Source of the DNA: Trueperaceae bacterium
GTDB taxonomy: Bacteria; Deinococcota; Deinococci; Deinococcales; Trueperaceae
Assembly (NCBI GenBank): GCA_024636105.1
Contig: JAGXHO010000283.1
Coordinates: forward strand, 1 to 8,180
Reading direction: 5' to 3'
Length of the DNA: 8,180 nucleotides
The notes beneath the pieces are model-generated. The model had not been told where the DNA came from. It did no database searches and worked only from the letters and a program-made list of their open reading frames with translations. The number at the start of each line of letters is the position of its first letter. The first letter of the stretch is position 1. The position numbers and the translations under genes were made by a program. Positions 5,804 through 8,180 of this stretch are shown here, one piece after another.

Positions 5804-6183
5804 CACCGCTGTTCGAGGTCGACGGCAACCGCCTGGCGAGGCCCGTGGTCCGGCAACAACCCGACATGACCGCACCCGACGGGACCAACACGACGTTCTT
5901 CTTCAGCGACACCAACCGCGACGACGATGACGGCGACGGGATCTTCGAGACGCGCGAGGTCGGCGAGTTCCCGAACTTCTTCGGCACCTCGGCCGCTGCC
6001 CCGCACGCCGCCGTCGCCGCGCTGCTGTTGCAGGCCGATCCGATCCTCGCGCCCAACGAGGTCTACGGGATCATGGAGTCCTCGGCCCAGAACATCGGGC
6101 CCAAACGGGTCGACTACCAGTCGGGCTGGGGCCTCATCAACGCCTACACGGCCTTGAGGCACGCGGTCGGCAACGGTCGGTAG
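5785..6183 (+). pseudogene. Subtilisin-family (S8) serine protease, C-terminal remnant
   Basis: About 132 codons in the frame one base back from the aldolase. They encode PDMTAPDGTNTTFFFSD, then an Asp-rich stretch (NRDDDDGDGIFE), then FPNFFGTSAAAPHAAVAALLL, the subtilase serine box GTS-x-AAPH, and a final QSGWGLINAYTAL that closes the peptidase domain. This is only the last third of an S8 domain; the Asp and His boxes and the oxyanion Asn are absent both here and upstream, where the DNA encodes aldolase. It cannot be an active protease. A GTG at 5785 has GGAGG only distantly (12 bases), so translation is doubtful. The homology is lost upstream of about 5785-5815, overlapping the aldolase stop, which suggests a deletion or recombination joined the two gene ends. 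An assembly join is the main alternative. The motifs are intact, so the loss looks recent. Confidence 0.78.
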
Positions 6184-6248
6184 CGGTTCGACCGCGGCGA
6201 TGGTCCGCTGGGACCTCCGCGCGTCGTAAAGCCACGCGTCCCAAAGAG

Positions 6249-6276
6249 GAGGGGTCCCGCTTCGCCGGGGCCCCTC
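6249..6276. terminator. Hairpin between convergent units, probable bidirectional terminator
   Basis: An 11-bp stem with one G-T wobble (GAGGGGTCCCG at 6249-6259, CGGGGCCCCTC at 6266-6276) and a CTTCGC loop. On the minus strand it is followed by CTCTTTGG, weakly T-rich; on the plus strand there is no T run. It lies 65 bp past the protease-remnant stop and 112 bp past the minus-strand AhpD-like stop. The rest of 6184-6388 shows nothing recognisable. Confidence 0.6.
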
Positions 6277-6388
6277 GTCACGTGCCCGGGTCCGGTGGTG
6301 TCATCGTGGCGGCGCGACGCTGCCGCGACCGGCGGTGGCGCCGTGCTCAAAGTGCTGCCGGTGCCCTGATCGCGCGCGCAGCACGCGT

Positions 6389-7006
6389 TCAGCGATGGCT
6401 CCAGTCGTCGGGACGGTCGCTCGCACTGGGTGACAAGCCGAGCGTGTCGCCTTCGGTGGTGACGCCCAGACCCAGGACGGTCCGGTTCGCGTAGGCGAAG
6501 TAGGCGACCACCTGGTTGACCTCGAGGATCTCGCCGTCGTCCATCCCGGCCGCACGCATCGCCTCGAGCGGTTCCGGCGTCATGCCGGCCGGGTCGATGG
6601 TCAACGCTTCGGCGTAGCGCAGGAGCGCGAGCTCACGACCGTCGAAGACGTCTTCGGGCGCGTGGCGGCCCAGCGCGGCACGGATGGCGTCCGTGCGCTC
6701 GTCGTCGCGCAGCAGCCGGCGCAGTCCTGCGGTGTGGTGCAGGACGCAATACTCGCAGCCGTTCAGCAGGCTGACGTACACGCCCGCGGTCTCCAGCAGC
6801 CACCGAGGGAGCGCGTTCCGCGCGTGGTGCAGCACGCTCTTGTACAGTGCGAGGTGCCCCTCCATGGTGTGCGGCCGGAGGCTGTGCACCATCATGATGT
6901 TGTCGATGGCGCCGTTTGGCCCGCGAACCCGGTCGTACAGCTCGCGCAAGCGACCCTCGGCCCCGGCGTACGGGATGCGACCGATCCAGCTGCGAAGTGG
7001 TGGCAT
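6389..7006 (-). CDS. AhpD-like / carboxymuconolactone-decarboxylase-fold peroxidase-related protein
   Basis: A 205-residue protein matching the 'peroxidase-related enzyme' branch of the AhpD/CMD superfamily. Recognisable parts are the N-terminal ELYDRVRGPNGAIDNIMMVHSLRP (22-45), HLALYKSVLHH (51-61), the redox motif NGCEYCVLHHTAGL (82-95) with C84-x-x-C87-x-x-x-H91 as in AhpD, and LEVNQVVAYFAYANRTVLGLG (161-181), ending in the family-typical DDWSH. AhpD proteins use the CxxC pair as a thiol relay in alkylhydroperoxide reduction; the substrate and reductant of this branch are not established. ATG 7006 begins the conserved region; the frame stays open far upstream only as a shadow of the MFS gene. 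There is no good Shine-Dalgarno, and the MFS stop is eight bases upstream, so translation is probably coupled to it. Confidence 0.9.
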   Translation of the reverse strand: MPPLRSWIGRIPYAGAEGRLRELYDRVRGPNGAIDNIMMVHSLRPHTMEGHLALYKSVLHHARNALPRWLLETAGVYVSLLNGCEYCVLHHTAGLRRLLRDDERTDAIRAALGRHAPEDVFDGRELALLRYAEALTIDPAGMTPEPLEAMRAAGMDDGEILEVNQVVAYFAYANRTVLGLGVTTEGDTLGLSPSASDRPDDWSHR

Positions 7007-7014
7007 CCGCGACG

Positions 7015-8180
7015 CTACCGCACCTGCCGCCCGGCAGCCGACGCCGCCCGGCGACCGACGGCCGCTCGTTCGCCCACGCCGGGCACCCTGGGGGGCGTCG
7101 CGAACCAGAAGGCCGCCGACGACGCGGCGGCGACGACCGCGAGGACGCTGAACGCGGCCCGGTAGTCGCCGAACGCGTCCGCCATCGAGCCCACGAACAG
7201 GGGACCGATCAGCTGGCCGACCATGAACACGGCCATCGAGATGCCCATGATCGAGGCGAAGTGGCGCGCTCCGAAGTAGTCGGCGCGGAGCGACGTCATC
7301 ATCGGTCCCCGAATGCCCCACGCCAGACCGTGCACCGCAGCGAACGCGATCACCGCAACCTCGAGCGTGCTCGCTGCGAGCAGCGCGATGGCGGCGGCGT
7401 GGGCCCACATCGCGATGGCGGCGATCGTGCGTTTGTCGAAGCGGTCGCCGATCGGCCCACCGAGCAACTGGCCGACGCCCGACACGACGGTGACGACGGT
7501 GACCATGGCCGCTGCGCGCGGTAGAGAGAACTCGGCGTCGCCCACGAGGTGGGGTACGAGGTGCACGCCGACGCCGTTGACCACGAGCAGCGCGGCGCCG
7601 TGCCCGATGCCGAGCAGCCAGAAGGCGCGCGTGCGGACGGCCTCGGCCACGGTGAACGCCGGCGACGTGGACCGGATCGCGCGGTCGCTCGCCTTCGGTG
7701 CCCGCTCGCCCTGCGGCGCTTGGCCGTAGGCCTCCGGCGGGCGGCGCAGCAGCACCGCCAACGGGCCGATCGAGATCGCGAGCAGCGCGGCCGAGACGCG
7801 GAGGGTCGTGCGCCACCCCAGGTCGACCACGGCGCCGGCGACGAGCGGCACGACCAGCCCCCCGAAGCTCAGCCCCAGCGACATCAGCGCGAGCGCGGTG
7901 CTTCGCCGTGTGGTGAACCACGGCACGATCGCGCTCGTGATCGACAGGAACCCCGACGTGGCGAGCCCGAGGCCGATCACGCCCATGGCGGCGTAGAAGT
8001 GCGGGAGGGTGCTCGCGTACGACAGGGCGACGAAGCCGAGGGCCAAGACCGCGAGGCCGAAGACGACGACCCGGCGCACGCCGACGCGCTCGAGCACCCG
8101 GCCGAGGACGATCCCGAGCAGACCGGTCACGAGCGTGATGATCGTGTAGCCGCCGGCCGTAGCGGTGCGCGACCAGTGCA
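7015..8180 (-). CDS. MFS transporter, monocarboxylate-porter-like, 5' end outside window
   Basis: At least 387 residues of a major facilitator permease. The frame is open through the right edge, so the true start and first helix are missing; a GTG at 8128-8130 falls inside a helix and is not the start. The first visible residues (HWSRTATAGGYTIITLVTGL) are the loop and start of helix 2, followed by the motif-A-like GRVLERVGVRR; a second motif A, GGPIGDRFDKRT, occurs mid-protein between helices 8 and 9, as expected for twelve helices. The segment WFTTRRSTALALMSLGLSFGG followed by RRPPEAYGQ resembles MCT/oxalate-formate-type MFS proteins, which move small organic acids, but substrate prediction from this is weak. 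The AhpD-like gene follows by eight bases on the same strand, so they probably form an operon. Confidence 0.88.
   Translation of the reverse strand, partial: HWSRTATAGGYTIITLVTGLLGIVLGRVLERVGVRRVVVFGLAVLALGFVALSYASTLPHFYAAMGVIGLGLATSGFLSITSAIVPWFTTRRSTALALMSLGLSFGGLVVPLVAGAVVDLGWRTTLRVSAALLAISIGPLAVLLRRPPEAYGQAPQGERAPKASDRAIRSTSPAFTVAEAVRTRAFWLLGIGHGAALLVVNGVGVHLVPHLVGDAEFSLPRAAAMVTVVTVVSGVGQLLGGPIGDRFDKRTIAAIAMWAHAAAIALLAASTLEVAVIAFAAVHGLAWGIRGPMMTSLRADYFGARHFASIMGISMAVFMVGQLIGPLFVGSMADAFGDYRAAFSVLAVVAAASSAAFWFATPPRVPGVGERAAVGRRAASAAGRQVR

Noticed and set aside
4034..5875. Long minus-strand open frame of ~613 codons opposite the aldolase and the His-rich gene
   Set aside because: Low-complexity Arg/Ala/Val-rich translation with no recognisable domain. 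It is the expected antisense shadow of GC-rich coding sequence.
7007..7921. Upstream extension of the AhpD-like frame to 7921
   Set aside because: The extension is an Arg-rich alternate reading of the MFS gene; AhpD homology begins at the Met at 7006.

Overview
High-GC bacterial chromosome fragment with ordinary housekeeping and transport genes. Several genes have clear Shine-Dalgarno sites, sigma70-like promoters (TTGACG with TATAAT or TAGCAT) can be read, and one gene appears to start leaderless. The content (lipid-anchored ScyD-like beta-propeller, animal/plant-type class I aldolase, TetR-ABC export triad, leaderless start) would fit an actinobacterium or a high-GC Deinococcota such as the Truepera group. 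The sequence alone does not settle this, and no rRNA or other phylogenetic marker is present.

Layout. 1-91 (-) is the first 30 codons of an LdhA-type D-lactate dehydrogenase. Facing away from it, 306-2726 (+) is a compact operon: a TetR repressor, an ABC-type ATPase and a six-helix ABC-2 permease, each overlapping the next by a few bases. The tetR promoter carries two copies of the same 14-bp inverted repeat, 20 bp apart, a textbook layout for self-repression. A 13-bp hairpin at 2736-2768 separates this operon from the convergent lipoprotein gene (ScyD-like propeller, 2813-3955, -), which has a near-consensus promoter at 4033-4060.

Divergent from the lipoprotein gene is a 91-codon secreted histidine-rich protein with an EF-hand-like Asp loop (4239-4514, +), closed by a terminator hairpin. 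A class I fructose-bisphosphate aldolase follows (4745-5803, +) behind a structured leader. Immediately after it, overlapping its 3' end in another frame, lies the C-terminal third of a subtilisin-family (S8) protease, with the catalytic Ser box but no Asp or His box. It is almost certainly a gene remnant. A second hairpin at 6249-6276 separates this from a convergent minus-strand pair: a 12-helix MFS transporter running off the right edge (7015-8180) and an AhpD-like peroxidase-related protein 8 bp downstream of it (6389-7006).

Functionally, the TetR-ATPase-permease set is probably a drug or lipophile exporter with its own repressor. Lactate dehydrogenase and aldolase are central carbon enzymes but are not in one operon. 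The MFS-AhpD pair is probably cotranscribed. I found no CRISPR array, tRNA, rRNA, insertion sequence, phage gene or defence system. The points that most deserve a second look are the tetR operator/leaderless start, the protease remnant joined to the aldolase gene, and the histidine-rich secreted protein with its palindromic leader.
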